64,000 nt of DNA from Thalassobacter stenotrophicus (GTDB lineage Bacteria > Pseudomonadota > Alphaproteobacteria > Rhodobacterales > Rhodobacteraceae), in NCBI RefSeq assembly GCF_001458315.1, contig NZ_CYRX01000025.1:124001-188000 (forward strand), in the 5' to 3' direction. A program made the position numbers and the translations under genes. Shown piece after piece: positions 1 through 8,622 of this stretch. Each line of letters starts with the position of its first letter. Positions within the stretch are counted from its first letter, which is position 1. Under the pieces are notes generated by a model. It saw only the letters and a list, made by a program, of their open reading frames with translations, did not search any database and had not been told where the DNA came from.

Positions 1-25
1 GAGAGCCTTTACCAGCCGAAAGCTC

Positions 26-793
26 ATGATGTCTTTGACGGTAGAGGCTGATGGCACCCCGCGGATCGCATCGTGTGAGGTACTGGGCGACTCGTATCGC
101 AACAGAACCTCTTGGTATCGACCCTGCTTGATCGATGAGGTGATGCAACCCCCCATCGCCGAAACCATTCGCAATTGCCTTGCAAAAATTTCAGGCACCT
201 CCGGGGTCGTCTCGTTGCCGTCGTTGTTGCACGAACAACAAGGCCTTTTGCTCAGTCATGCTCATGTCATCTCGTCAAAAGACGATCACGGCAAACTTTC
301 GGTTATCCTTCGGTTTAAAACTTTTGTCGGCAGCTTGTCAGAGGTTTTTAGACCGCACGTAGATTTGGTCAATGGCCTGCCTGATGCAACGCTGGATCTG
401 GCGGACCGGATCATGATGGACATCTCGATGCCGCTTCTGAACTTCCTCGCGCTGGACGAGGTTGGTGGCGTTTTGGGGCAAGAGGACGCAGAGCGTGTCG
501 TTGCCCAGCTGACCGAACAAAGCCACGCTCTGCGGTTTCAGATTGAATTGATCAAACGCCACGTCGCCCGGCTTGAGGCATCCCGGCGGGCTCCAACCGC
601 ACGCTCGCGTGTCGGCGTAAGCGGGACCTTCGAGACGATTGCGGAACTTCCTGCCGATGGCGTTTCGCAAAACGCGCATGATGCGGCTTCCAGCGTGGCC
701 AAAACCGGGCCGCCTCCGAAACAGACTAACGCCAGCAGCCAGAAGCCTGATGATGATATCGCCTATGTTGAGGCACGCCCCTCCGGCAACTGA
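26..793 (+). CDS. Uncharacterised protein, possibly 5'-partial
   Basis: I do not recognise this 255-residue protein. The reading frame is open to the left edge of the window, and no clear Shine-Dalgarno sequence precedes the ATG at 26 or the one at 29, so the true start may lie outside. The middle part (about residues 110-190) is predicted helical and contains an acidic, leucine-rich stretch. The last 60 residues are polar, low in complexity and probably disordered. No signal peptide or membrane segment is seen. The antisense frame is also long, but it has no motif and no start context. Function cannot be stated. Confidence 0.55.
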   Translation: MMSLTVEADGTPRIASCEVLGDSYRNRTSWYRPCLIDEVMQPPIAETIRNCLAKISGTSGVVSLPSLLHEQQGLLLSHAHVISSKDDHGKLSVILRFKTFVGSLSEVFRPHVDLVNGLPDATLDLADRIMMDISMPLLNFLALDEVGGVLGQEDAERVVAQLTEQSHALRFQIELIKRHVARLEASRRAPTARSRVGVSGTFETIAELPADGVSQNAHDAASSVAKTGPPPKQTNASSQKPDDDIAYVEARPSGN

Positions 794-921
794 TACCCCC
801 TCGGCACTGTTTTTTGCATACGATTGCATAGCTCCTCAAAATAGCTAATCTACCGGCAACGCCCTGCCAATCGGTCGGGTTTATCCTCGTGTAATTTCGC
901 ACGCCCAGCCGGAGCTTTTTC

Positions 922-1899
922 ATGACGCCCTCTCTTTCGCCTGCGCAAATGTCTGCGCGCATCGTTCGTTACGGCGAGTTGCGGCCCTGCAAAACCGCCT
1001 TCATCGACGCCCATACCCCCGGATCTGATCAGAAAGAGAACTTTACGATCATCGGCGGCGGTGTGTCCGAAAGCCCGGATCAGCATGTGCATATCAACGA
1101 CACGCCGGGCTTTAACATCGGCGCGGCGGGCCAGCCGCCCAAATGCCGCAACTCGCTCCATTCCCACCGCACGGCCGAAGTATTCTTTGTGCTCAAGGGC
1201 CGGTGGCGGTTTTTCTGGGGCCGTTGGGGTACTGCCGGTGAGGTCGTCCTTGAAGAAGGTGATATCATCAACATTCCCACGGGCATCTTTCGCGGATTTG
1301 AAAATATTGGCACGGATTACGGGATGATCATGGCCGTTCTGGGCGGTGATGATGCGGGCGGCGGTGTGATTTGGGCACCTCAAGTGATTGAGGACGCAAA
1401 GGATCACGGGCTGGTTCTGGGCGACAATGGCGCGCTCTATGACAGCCACAAGGGTCAAGATTTGCCTGAGGGCGTAGCGCCCATGCCCCTGCTGAGCGAG
1501 GCAGAATTGCAGTCGTTCCCTGAGCCTACAACCGCTGAGGTCGTGCCCCATCACGTCGCACGTTACTGGGATCTGATGGCGCTGGCGGATCGGCAGCCTG
1601 CCAAGGTCATCGGCGCCGACGCTTGCCTGCGCGACCGCCCCGGGTTTGAGGTTGATTTCTTGACCCGTGGCTCCGCCCCCGACGCGGCCGAAACCCATGA
1701 TACCCACACCGTGTTGATGCCGATGCGTGGGCACTGGCGTCTGACGTGGGATGGTGGCACAGATGTGCTGAACCCCGGGGATACGTGCCTGTTGCCACCG
1801 GGTTTGCCGCACCACGTGGCCCCCGCTGTCACCGGCGAGGCGAGCCTTTATCGTGTGCGGGCCACGGATGATCCAGCGGGCGCAACGTTAAGGACCTGA
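922..1899 (+). CDS. Double-cupin protein at the head of the betaine synthesis operon
   Basis: A cytosolic 325-residue protein with two cupin barrels. The first (about residues 75-145) has metal ligands H80, H82 and E86 in the NSLHSHRTAE motif. Its second cupin motif (IPTGIFRGFEN) has Arg where the last histidine ligand should be, so this site may be degenerate. The second barrel (about 245-310) shows H259, H262 and H297 (LPPGLPHH). The gene ends three bases before betB and is very likely cotranscribed with betB, the small membrane gene and betA. The layout resembles gentisate-dioxygenase-type bicupins, but the substrate is unknown. A role in choline or betaine metabolism is inferred only from position. 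Confidence 0.85.
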   Translation: MTPSLSPAQMSARIVRYGELRPCKTAFIDAHTPGSDQKENFTIIGGGVSESPDQHVHINDTPGFNIGAAGQPPKCRNSLHSHRTAEVFFVLKGRWRFFWGRWGTAGEVVLEEGDIINIPTGIFRGFENIGTDYGMIMAVLGGDDAGGGVIWAPQVIEDAKDHGLVLGDNGALYDSHKGQDLPEGVAPMPLLSEAELQSFPEPTTAEVVPHHVARYWDLMALADRQPAKVIGADACLRDRPGFEVDFLTRGSAPDAAETHDTHTVLMPMRGHWRLTWDGGTDVLNPGDTCLLPPGLPHHVAPAVTGEASLYRVRATDDPAGATLRT

Positions 1900-1902
1900 T
1901 AT

Positions 1903-3360
1903 ATGCAAGACCCACAGCCCACCGCGAGCCACTTCGTCAACGGCGCCTATCTAGAAGACACCGCAGGCACCCTGATTGATGTGGTTTATCCGGCCACGGG
2001 CGCGGTCATTGCACAGGTCCATGCGGCCACTCCGGCGGTGATCGATGCAGCCCTAGAGGCCGCGGCCGCAGGCCAAAAGGTCTGGGCCGCTATGACAGGG
2101 ACAGAGCGGGGGCGCATCTTGCGCCGTGCAGCCGATATGATGCGCGACCGCAACCGCGCCCTGTCTGAGCTAGAGACCTTGGACACCGGTAAGCCCATGC
2201 AAGAAACGCTCGTGGTCGATGCGACCTCGGGCGCGGATGCGTTGGAATATTTCGGCGGCTTGGCCGGAAGCCTGACGGGCGAACATATCCCACTGGCGGG
2301 GGGGGATTTTGTGTATACCCGCCGCGTCCCCTTGGGGGTCTGTGTCGGGATCGGCGCATGGAACTATCCCACCCAGATTGCCTGCTGGAAGGGTGCGCCT
2401 GCGCTGGCTTGCGGCAACGCGATGGTGTTCAAACCCTCCGAGACAACGCCGCTGTGCGCGCTTAAGGTTGCCGAAATCCTGCACGAAGCGGGCCTGCCCG
2501 CAGGGGTCTATAACGTGATCCAAGGCATGGGGGAGGTCGGCGGCGCGCTCGTGACGGACCCACGTGTGGCTAAGGTTTCGCTCACCGGGTCGGTGCCCAC
2601 AGGCCGCAAGGTCTATGCCGCTGCCGCTGAGGGCATGAAGCACGTCACGATGGAGCTGGGCGGCAAATCTCCCATGCTGATTTTCGATGACGCAGACCTC
2701 GAAAACGCGGTCTCCGGCGCGATCTTGGGCAACTTTTATTCTTCGGGGCAGGTGTGTTCCAACGGCACCCGCGTGTTCGTGCAAAAGGGTATCAAGGAGG
2801 CGTTTTTGGCCCGGCTCAGCGAACGCCTCGCGGACGCAAAGATCGGTGACCCGATGGATGAGGACGTCAGCTTTGGCCCCATGGTGTCGGAACGGCAGAT
2901 GCGGATCGTCGAAGGCTATATCGATGCGGGCCTAAATGAAGGCGCGCGCCTTGTAACTGGCGGCAAACAGCTTGAGCAGGAGGGGTTCTATCTGCCACCC
3001 ACGGTTTTTGCCGACGTCACGGATGATATGACCATCGCGCGCGAAGAAATCTTTGGCCCCGTCATGGCGGTGTTGGATTTCGAGGATGAGGCCGAGGCCA
3101 TTGCCCGCGCCAACGACACGCCCTTTGGTTTGGCCGCAGGGGTATTCACCCAGGATCTGACGCGCGGCCACCGGGTCATCGCGGCCCTCGAGGCGGGCAC
3201 AGGCTATATCAACACCTACAACCTCGCGCCAGTTGAGGCCCCGTTTGGCGGCACCAAAGCATCGGGTGTGGGGCGCGAAAACTCAAAGCTGGCGATTGAT
3301 CACTATTCCGAGATGCGCTCGGTCTATGTGGCGATGAACGATGTAGAGGCCCCATACTGA
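1903..3360 (+). CDS. betB: Betaine-aldehyde dehydrogenase
   Basis: NAD(P)-dependent oxidation of betaine aldehyde to glycine betaine, the second step of osmoprotectant synthesis from choline. The 485-residue protein is a typical aldehyde dehydrogenase: oxyanion Asn154 in WNYP, general base E251 in [10 protein letters not shown], nucleophile C285 in [11 protein letters not shown]. The ATG at 1903 has an AAGGA ribosome-binding site about ten bases upstream. The stop codon overlaps the start of the next small gene (TGATG), and a GMC choline dehydrogenase follows, which supports the betB call over other ALDHs. No betI-type repressor gene is visible here. Confidence 0.93.
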   Translation: MQDPQPTASHFVNGAYLEDTAGTLIDVVYPATGAVIAQVHAATPAVIDAALEAAAAGQKVWAAMTGTERGRILRRAADMMRDRNRALSELETLDTGKPMQETLVVDATSGADALEYFGGLAGSLTGEHIPLAGGDFVYTRRVPLGVCVGIGAWNYPTQIACWKGAPALACGNAMVFKPSETTPLCALKVAEILHEAGLPAGVYNVIQGMGEVGGALVTDPRVAKVSLTGSVPTGRKVYAAAAEGMKHVTMELGGKSPMLIFDDADLENAVSGAILGNFYSSGQVCSNGTRVFVQKGIKEAFLARLSERLADAKIGDPMDEDVSFGPMVSERQMRIVEGYIDAGLNEGARLVTGGKQLEQEGFYLPPTVFADVTDDMTIAREEIFGPVMAVLDFEDEAEAIARANDTPFGLAAGVFTQDLTRGHRVIAALEAGTGYINTYNLAPVEAPFGGTKASGVGRENSKLAIDHYSEMRSVYVAMNDVEAPY

Positions 3361-3593
3361 TGGAGAATGTGAAACGGTTTGCGCCAGTTGATGGCGTCAA
3401 ATGGGTGGCGACGGCTGTCCAATTGGTGGGCTATGGGCTGACGGGCATGAACCTTGCGCCATGGAATGTGTATGCGTTTATCGTGGGCATTGCGCTGTGG
3501 TTTGCTGTGGGCGTCATGTGGAAGGATCGCGCCATTATGGTTGTGCATGTGGGCGCGTTCGTGTCGCTTGTGGCCGGGTACCTGAGCGCATGA
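3360..3593 (+). CDS. Small membrane protein between betB and betA
   Basis: A 77-residue protein with two or three hydrophobic segments (about residues 13-30, 36-53 and 58-76). It is translationally coupled on both sides: its ATG overlaps the betB stop (TGATG) and its stop overlaps the betA start (ATGA). The tight packing argues that it is real and works with the choline oxidation enzymes, perhaps as a membrane anchor or electron-transfer helper for the membrane-associated choline dehydrogenase. That role is inference. The family has no function known to me. Confidence 0.85.
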   Translation: MENVKRFAPVDGVKWVATAVQLVGYGLTGMNLAPWNVYAFIVGIALWFAVGVMWKDRAIMVVHVGAFVSLVAGYLSA

Positions 3594-5254
3594 GCATGAT
3601 TGCCGATTACGTTATTGTCGGTGCGGGCTCGGCGGGGTGCGCGATGGCGTACCGGTTGTCAGAGGCGGGGGCCTCCGTTCTGATCATCGAATATGGCGGC
3701 ACGGATATCGGGCCGTTCATTCAGATGCCCGCCGCCCTAAGCTATCCGATGAATATGTCGCGCTACGATTGGGGTTATCAGTCCGAGCCGGAGCCGCATT
3801 TGGGCGGGCGCAAGCTGGCCTGCCCGCGGGGCAAGGTGGTCGGGGGCTCTTCCTCAATCAACGGGATGGTCTATGTGCGCGGGCACGCGCGGGACTTTGA
3901 CCATTGGGAAGAGAGTGGCGCACAAGGCTGGGCCTATGCCGACGTCGCCCCCTATTACAAGCGCATGGAGACATGGCACGACGGCGGCCACGGTGGCGAC
4001 GCGAGTTGGCGCGGCACGGATGGTCCGCTGCACGTGAGCCGGGGTCCGCGCCGCAATCCGCTGTTTCACGCCTTTGTCGAGGCGGGACGGCAAGCGGGCT
4101 ATGAGACAACGGGCGACTACAACGGCGCGCAGCAAGAGGGCTTTGGCCCGATGGAGCAGACCGTGCATAAGGGCCGGCGCTGGTCGGCGGCGAACGCGTA
4201 TCTGCGGCCTGCTCTTAAACGCGAAAACTGCGACCTTGTGAGTGGATTGGCCCGCCGTATCATCATGGAAGACGGCCGCGCCGTTGGTGTTGAGATTGAG
4301 CGTGGCGGCAAGATCGAAGTGATCTCTGCTCGGCGTGAAGTGATTGTGTCGGCGTCCTCGATCAACTCGCCCAAGCTGTTGATGTTGTCGGGTATTGGAC
4401 CTGCGGCGCATCTGGCCGAGCACGGGATTGAGGTGGTCGCGGACCGCCCCGGGGTGGGCCAAAACCTGCAAGACCATCTGGAGTTGTATATCCAAATGGC
4501 CGCCTCCAAGCCGATTACGTTGTATCGGTATTGGAACCTTGTGTCCAAGGCGGGCATCGGGGTGCAATGGTTGCTGTGGAAGGCGGGTTTGGGCACGTCG
4601 AACCAGTTCGAGTCGGCCGCGTTCATTCGGTCGCGCGCAGGCGTTGAGTACCCTGATATTCAGTATCACTTCCTTCCGCTTGCGGTGCGCTATGATGGCC
4701 AAGCCGCGGCAGAAGGGCATGGATTTCAGGCCCATGTGGGGCCGATGCGCTCTTCCTCGCGAGGGGCGGTGACGCTGTCGAGCAGTGATCCCGCGCAGGC
4801 GCCAAAAATCCAATTCAACTACATGTCGGACCCGCAAGACTGGGAGGATTTCCGCACCTGTATCCGCCTGACCCGAGAGATTTTTGGCCAAGACGCGTTC
4901 AAACCCTTTGTAAAGCATGAGATCCAGCCCGGTGAAGCCGCGCAGACGGACGCCGAATTGGATGCCTTTATCGCCGAACACGTTGAAAGCGCTTATCACC
5001 CCTGTGGCACCTGCAAGATGGGTGCGGTGGATGATCCGATGGCCGTAGTTGATCCGGCATCTCGGGTGATCGGGGTCGATGGTTTGCGCGTGGTCGACAG
5101 CTCAATTTTCCCGCGGATTACCAACGGCAACCTGAATGCGCCCTCGATCATGGTGGGGGAAAAGGCGAGTGATTTGATTCTTGGCCGCGACCCGCTGCCC
5201 CGCGCGAACGCAGAGCCTTGGGTGCATCCCGATTGGAAAACCGCGCAGCGCTAG
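3590..5254 (+). CDS. betA: Choline dehydrogenase (GMC oxidoreductase)
   Basis: FAD-dependent oxidation of choline to betaine aldehyde, usually at the inner membrane. The ATG at 3590 gives 554 residues, normal for BetA; longer in-frame starts upstream lie inside the preceding gene. Visible features: N-terminal ADP-binding fold [14 protein letters not shown] signature region [19 protein letters not shown]-terminal active-site His in [13 protein letters not shown], and the [17 protein letters not shown] tail. The gene overlaps the small membrane gene by ATGA and ends three bases before a convergent peptidase gene. Another GMC alcohol dehydrogenase is possible from sequence alone, but the betB neighbour makes choline the likely substrate. 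Confidence 0.92.
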   Translation: MSMIADYVIVGAGSAGCAMAYRLSEAGASVLIIEYGGTDIGPFIQMPAALSYPMNMSRYDWGYQSEPEPHLGGRKLACPRGKVVGGSSSINGMVYVRGHARDFDHWEESGAQGWAYADVAPYYKRMETWHDGGHGGDASWRGTDGPLHVSRGPRRNPLFHAFVEAGRQAGYETTGDYNGAQQEGFGPMEQTVHKGRRWSAANAYLRPALKRENCDLVSGLARRIIMEDGRAVGVEIERGGKIEVISARREVIVSASSINSPKLLMLSGIGPAAHLAEHGIEVVADRPGVGQNLQDHLELYIQMAASKPITLYRYWNLVSKAGIGVQWLLWKAGLGTSNQFESAAFIRSRAGVEYPDIQYHFLPLAVRYDGQAAAEGHGFQAHVGPMRSSSRGAVTLSSSDPAQAPKIQFNYMSDPQDWEDFRTCIRLTREIFGQDAFKPFVKHEIQPGEAAQTDAELDAFIAEHVESAYHPCGTCKMGAVDDPMAVVDPASRVIGVDGLRVVDSSIFPRITNGNLNAPSIMVGEKASDLILGRDPLPRANAEPWVHPDWKTAQR

Positions 5255-5257
5255 GGG

Positions 5258-6244
5258 CTAAAGGCTGCTCCAACACGGGAGCGTGTCGCCAGGCGCGGGC
5301 GTGGCCGCGTGTACGCCACGCGCAATCGCACGCGCAAGGCATGTGGCGGCCGCGTGACCCAGCCGGAGCGGATCCCACACTGGGTCCGGCAAGGGGTACG
5401 TACCTGTAGCGGCAGCAAACACAAGATCACCATCCATCGGCGTATGACTGGGTACAAGTGCGCGGGCCATTCCGTCATGGGCGGCTGTGGCCATGCGCTG
5501 GGCCTGCGCTTGGGTCAGGACTGCGTCTGTGGCCACGATTGCGATGGTGGTGTTTTCGCCCAAACGGGTCTCGGGGTAGGGTTCTTGGGTTGGGTCGGGC
5601 AGGGGACCTTGACCCAAGCCGCCAAATTCTGCGCCCATCTCCCACGGGGCGGCCCAAAAGTGCCGCGTGCCCGGCTGGGTTGCAGAGCCCAATGCGTTGA
5701 CCGCCACGAGGGCTGCGACGGTCGCGCCGCATTCCAGTATAAGTGACGCCGTGCCCAAGCCGCCCTTGAGCGTTTGGGTTGTCGCGCCCGTGCCTGCGCC
5801 AACCGTACCGATGGGAACTGGGCTATCTGATGCGGCGTTGAGGGCTGCGCGGCCGAGGGCCTTGTAGGGGTTTTCAGCCCAGTCCTTGGTGCCGCCGTTA
5901 AGGAGATCAAACAGGATCGCTCCGGGAACAATCGGCACTTTTTGCCCGCCCACGTCGAAGCCACGGCCTTTTGCGCGAAGGGCGTCCGCCACGCCGGATG
6001 CGGCATCAAGGCCAAAGGCCGAACCGCCCGAGAGGACAAGTGCATCAACCTCTTGTACCATCTTATCTGGTGCAAGGAGGTCCGTTTCGCGCGTACCGGG
6101 GGCGCCGCCCATAACATGGACCGAGGCCACGAAGGGCTGCGCGCCGAGCAGGACCGTTACGCCGGACTTAAGCTCTGCGTCCTGCGCGTGGCCCACTGTG
6201 AGGCCCTGGATATCAGTGATCGAGTTTTTGGGGCCGGGGCGCAT
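5258..6244 (-). CDS. P1-family peptidase (DmpA/NylC-like Ntn hydrolase)
   Basis: The protein is 328 residues when started at the Met of MRPGPKNSITD; an upstream in-frame ATG at 6322 would add 26 residues with no family likeness. Conserved features are the N-terminal ITDIQGLTVGHA, the LSGGSAFGLDAASGV loop, GTVGAGTGA and KGGLGTAS. The family matures by self-cleavage; here the expected site is Asn231-Thr232 in GENTTIAIVATD, giving an alpha chain and a Thr-nucleophile beta chain. An Asn-Thr junction is the arrangement of nylon-oligomer hydrolase NylC, whereas DmpA uses Gly-Ser. The natural substrate is unknown; aminopeptidase, esterase or amide hydrolase are all possible. Confidence 0.9.
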   Translation of the reverse strand: MRPGPKNSITDIQGLTVGHAQDAELKSGVTVLLGAQPFVASVHVMGGAPGTRETDLLAPDKMVQEVDALVLSGGSAFGLDAASGVADALRAKGRGFDVGGQKVPIVPGAILFDLLNGGTKDWAENPYKALGRAALNAASDSPVPIGTVGAGTGATTQTLKGGLGTASLILECGATVAALVAVNALGSATQPGTRHFWAAPWEMGAEFGGLGQGPLPDPTQEPYPETRLGENTTIAIVATDAVLTQAQAQRMATAAHDGMARALVPSHTPMDGDLVFAAATGTYPLPDPVWDPLRLGHAAATCLARAIARGVHAATPAPGDTLPCWSSL

Positions 6245-6335
6245 GATGGGCGGATCCTTGTGGTGGGTGATAGGCCGGAACTGGGGGCTCGCCCCCAGAC
6301 CCCGAGGATATTTGGAAACCAAAGAGGGGTTTGCG

Positions 6336-6650
6336 TCAGTCTTTGGGGAGCGGCGCGCGAGTGATTTGGGCAGGGAATGTGCCCAAGGGGCGCAGGTGGT
6401 CTGTGGGAGCGAGGGGCCCGCCGGATGCGGGCAAAAAGGCGATGAGGGTTTGGGTTGTCGGAATGCTTTGGCATGTGTCGGGCGTGAACCACTGGGCGAG
6501 GCGGGCCGGTTGGTTGGACTGGATCACTTCGACATGATCGAGATCAAGGCTGATGCCTTGGGCCTGTGCAGCGTCCAAAAGGTGGGCAAAGGCAAGGGGT
6601 TGGGAGGCGAAGGTGCCGCCCATGAGGGTGATATCACACTCGAGTTTCAT
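6336..6650 (-). CDS. Uncharacterised 104-residue protein
   Basis: Not recognised. It is a soluble protein without signal peptide or membrane segment; the N-terminal half resembles a small alpha/beta domain. Its ATG overlaps the stop of the SDR gene by four bases (ATGA at 6647-6650), the same coupling as between the SDR and the membrane protein upstream. It is therefore the third gene of a tight operon and probably works in the same pathway. The P1 peptidase follows after a gap of 91 bases. Confidence 0.7.
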   Translation of the reverse strand: MKLECDITLMGGTFASQPLAFAHLLDAAQAQGISLDLDHVEVIQSNQPARLAQWFTPDTCQSIPTTQTLIAFLPASGGPLAPTDHLRPLGTFPAQITRAPLPKD

Positions 6651-7393
6651 ATGCAGCGTCCTCCGTCGACTTCGAGTGCGACGCCGGTGATCATGCTGGC
6701 CTCTGGGGAGCAGAGGAATGCAGCGGCGTTGCCCATGTCTTGTGGTGTTGAGAACCGACCTAGGGGGATTGTGGCGAGGAACTTGGCGCGCATTTCTGGG
6801 GTGTCTTCGCCCATGAAGCTGGCCAGAAGCGGGGTATCGCCTGCCACTGGGTTTAAGCAGTTTACCCGGACGCCGAAGGGGGCGAGTTCGACGGCCATGG
6901 CCTTGGTTGCTGTGATCATCCAGCCCTTGGAGGCGTTGTACCAGTTGAGATGCGGCCGCGGCGAGACACCTGCGGTGGAGGCAATGTTGAGGATTGCGCC
7001 TGTGCCTGCGGCCTTCATATCGGGGACGAAGGTGCGCGCGCTGAGGTAGACGGATTTGGCGTTTACTGCGAGGACACGGTCGAAGTCATCCTCGGTTATC
7101 GTCTCCATCGGGGCGGGTAGATGGGTGATGCCTGCGTTGTTAACGAGGATGTCGAGGTGCCCCCAGTGCTGTGCCACAAGGGTTTTGAGGGCTGTCCAAT
7201 CATCACTAAGGGTCACATCAGCCTGAGCCGCGATGCCGTTGATTTGTTCTGCAATGCTCTGTGCGCCATCGAGGTTGACGTCGGCGATGAGGACGCGCGC
7301 GCCTTCTTTTGCAAATGTGCGCGCGATGCCTGCGCCAAAGCCGGAGGCGCCGCCGGTGATGAGGGCGGTTTTGCCACTGAGACGACTGCTCAT
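6647..7393 (-). CDS. Short-chain dehydrogenase/reductase
   Basis: A classical 248-residue SDR. The nucleotide-binding motif TGGASGFGAG sits near the N-terminus, NNAG at about residue 85, and the catalytic S139, Y152 and K156 (NIASTAG, WYNASK) are all present. Asp38 at the end of beta-2 (LIADVN) suggests NAD rather than NADP. The C-terminal region carries the usual GRFSTPQDMGNAAAFL and GVALEVDGG elements. It overlaps both neighbours by ATGA. 3-ketoacyl reductase, glucose-dehydrogenase-like or 3-hydroxybutyrate-type activity cannot be separated by eye; the substrate is unknown. Confidence 0.92.
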   Translation of the reverse strand: MSSRLSGKTALITGGASGFGAGIARTFAKEGARVLIADVNLDGAQSIAEQINGIAAQADVTLSDDWTALKTLVAQHWGHLDILVNNAGITHLPAPMETITEDDFDRVLAVNAKSVYLSARTFVPDMKAAGTGAILNIASTAGVSPRPHLNWYNASKGWMITATKAMAVELAPFGVRVNCLNPVAGDTPLLASFMGEDTPEMRAKFLATIPLGRFSTPQDMGNAAAFLCSPEASMITGVALEVDGGRCI

Positions 7394-7938
7394 GTGGGCG
7401 TTCCGGCGGTGGGTAAGCGTGTAGCGCGGGCCATTGGGAAGAAGGCGAAGAGGGTGCCGAGAATGCCACCCAAGTAGCTGGCATCGTGCATGAAACCCGC
7501 GCGGAAGTATTCCGCCTCAGGGACATTTGCCGGTGGGGTCAATAGATCGAACCCAGTAGCGACGTAGGCAAAGCCCGCGCCCAAGCCCAGCAGCGCACAG
7601 ATTGCGGCGGTCATCACGACAGTGATGATGGCGCCGATGCCGCCTGCCCAAAGCGCGCCGGTGGTGGGCGCGCGCATCAGCCCATAGCCAAGCACCGGAA
7701 GTCCTGCGATGAGGCCCATCCACCAGCTGGCTTGCCATCCGACGAGGGCGGCCCCAGCGCGAGGCGAAAGATCGGGTGGAGTTCCGAATTGAACGAATTT
7801 GAAGTCGGTGAAGTAGCCCGGGCCGACAGAATAGCTCAGCTGGTTGTGGACGGCCCCAAAGATGCCTGCTGACAGGGCGGCCAACAGCATCAACACGGCA
7901 AATGCGCCGATCTTTCCACCTGGTGTTTGCTTGGACAT
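7390..7938 (-). CDS. Integral membrane protein, first gene of the SDR operon
   Basis: A 182-residue protein with four or five predicted membrane helices (about residues 12-32, 66-88, 92-128 as two segments, 148-170). A longer loop between the first two helices (about 33-64) is probably periplasmic. No known motif is seen. It is the first gene of the unit with the SDR and the 104-residue protein, with ATGA coupling to the SDR. Function unknown. Confidence 0.75.
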   Translation of the reverse strand: MSKQTPGGKIGAFAVLMLLAALSAGIFGAVHNQLSYSVGPGYFTDFKFVQFGTPPDLSPRAGAALVGWQASWWMGLIAGLPVLGYGLMRAPTTGALWAGGIGAIITVVMTAAICALLGLGAGFAYVATGFDLLTPPANVPEAEYFRAGFMHDASYLGGILGTLFAFFPMARATRLPTAGTPT

Positions 7939-8028
7939 AATCCACCCCCGTTTATGCCAAACACGCTAGCAAGGCCCCGCGTGTAGGGCAATCGGGCAAA
8001 GACTATGGGTCAGGTTAGGCGGGCAAAA

Positions 8029-8622
8029 TCAGGTTTGTGACAGGCCCATGAAGGCTGCGGCGCGTTCTTCGCGGGTCAGGACGCGGGCTTCTCGGACGGG
8101 GGTGCCGGTTTCATCGAAAAAGGGCGTGTCACGCCATGTCCCTTTGATCCAGGATTTGCCCATCCGCCCCATCATCGAAGTCAGCATTGGGCGCAGGCCT
8201 TCGTGTGTGACCTTGCCGGACGGGGTTTTGATAAAGCCGCGAGCGATAACCGGGCCTAGCTCCGCCTCATGGTTTTTGATGATCTCGGCAGAGACGCCGG
8301 TGAACGCCATGCCCCGGCGGCTTGTGGTGTTGAACAGTGGTGTCGAGCAGCATTTGGCGTACCAGCGCATCAACCCTTTGGGCGACAGGCGCAGGAGCGC
8401 GAGGTTTTCGCCGCCCTGATCGATTTTGATTTTGTCCGGGGTGGTTTGAAACAATTCAACCCCTTCCGCGCCGGGATCAGTGTGCCCCAGCGCGACTAGA
8501 TTGGCGCGGCAATCGTTGCAATGGCACACGATGTGTGTGCCGTCGCGCGCGTCCACGTCGACCAGCCGCCCCGCCAGTTCGCCGCAAGAGCAGGCGAAGT
8601 GGAGAGTGCGGCCGCCGCTCAT
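8029..8622 (-). CDS. GFA/CENP-V-fold zinc protein
   Basis: A 197-residue protein with the cysteine pattern of glutathione-dependent formaldehyde-activating (GFA-like) enzymes: C11-x-C13, then C33-x-C35-x2-C38 (VCHCNDC) and a C91-C92 pair (YAKCCSTPLF). These ligands would bind zinc in the Mss4-like fold. The ATG at 8622 directly abuts the phaZ stop codon, so it is translated from the phaZ message. True GFA activity is doubtful for this subfamily. A role linked to PHA turnover is inferred from position only. Confidence 0.8.
   Translation of the reverse strand: MSGGRTLHFACSCGELAGRLVDVDARDGTHIVCHCNDCRANLVALGHTDPGAEGVELFQTTPDKIKIDQGGENLALLRLSPKGLMRWYAKCCSTPLFNTTSRRGMAFTGVSAEIIKNHEAELGPVIARGFIKTPSGKVTHEGLRPMLTSMMGRMGKSWIKGTWRDTPFFDETGTPVREARVLTREERAAAFMGLSQT

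Noticed and set aside
3854-4999. 381-codon open frame antisense to betA
   Set aside because: A GC-rich shadow of the GMC dehydrogenase; Arg/His-rich composition and no motif.
5886-7049. 387-codon plus-strand frame across the P1 peptidase and SDR genes
   Set aside because: It crosses two well-supported minus-strand genes and the gap between them, and its translation has no domain.
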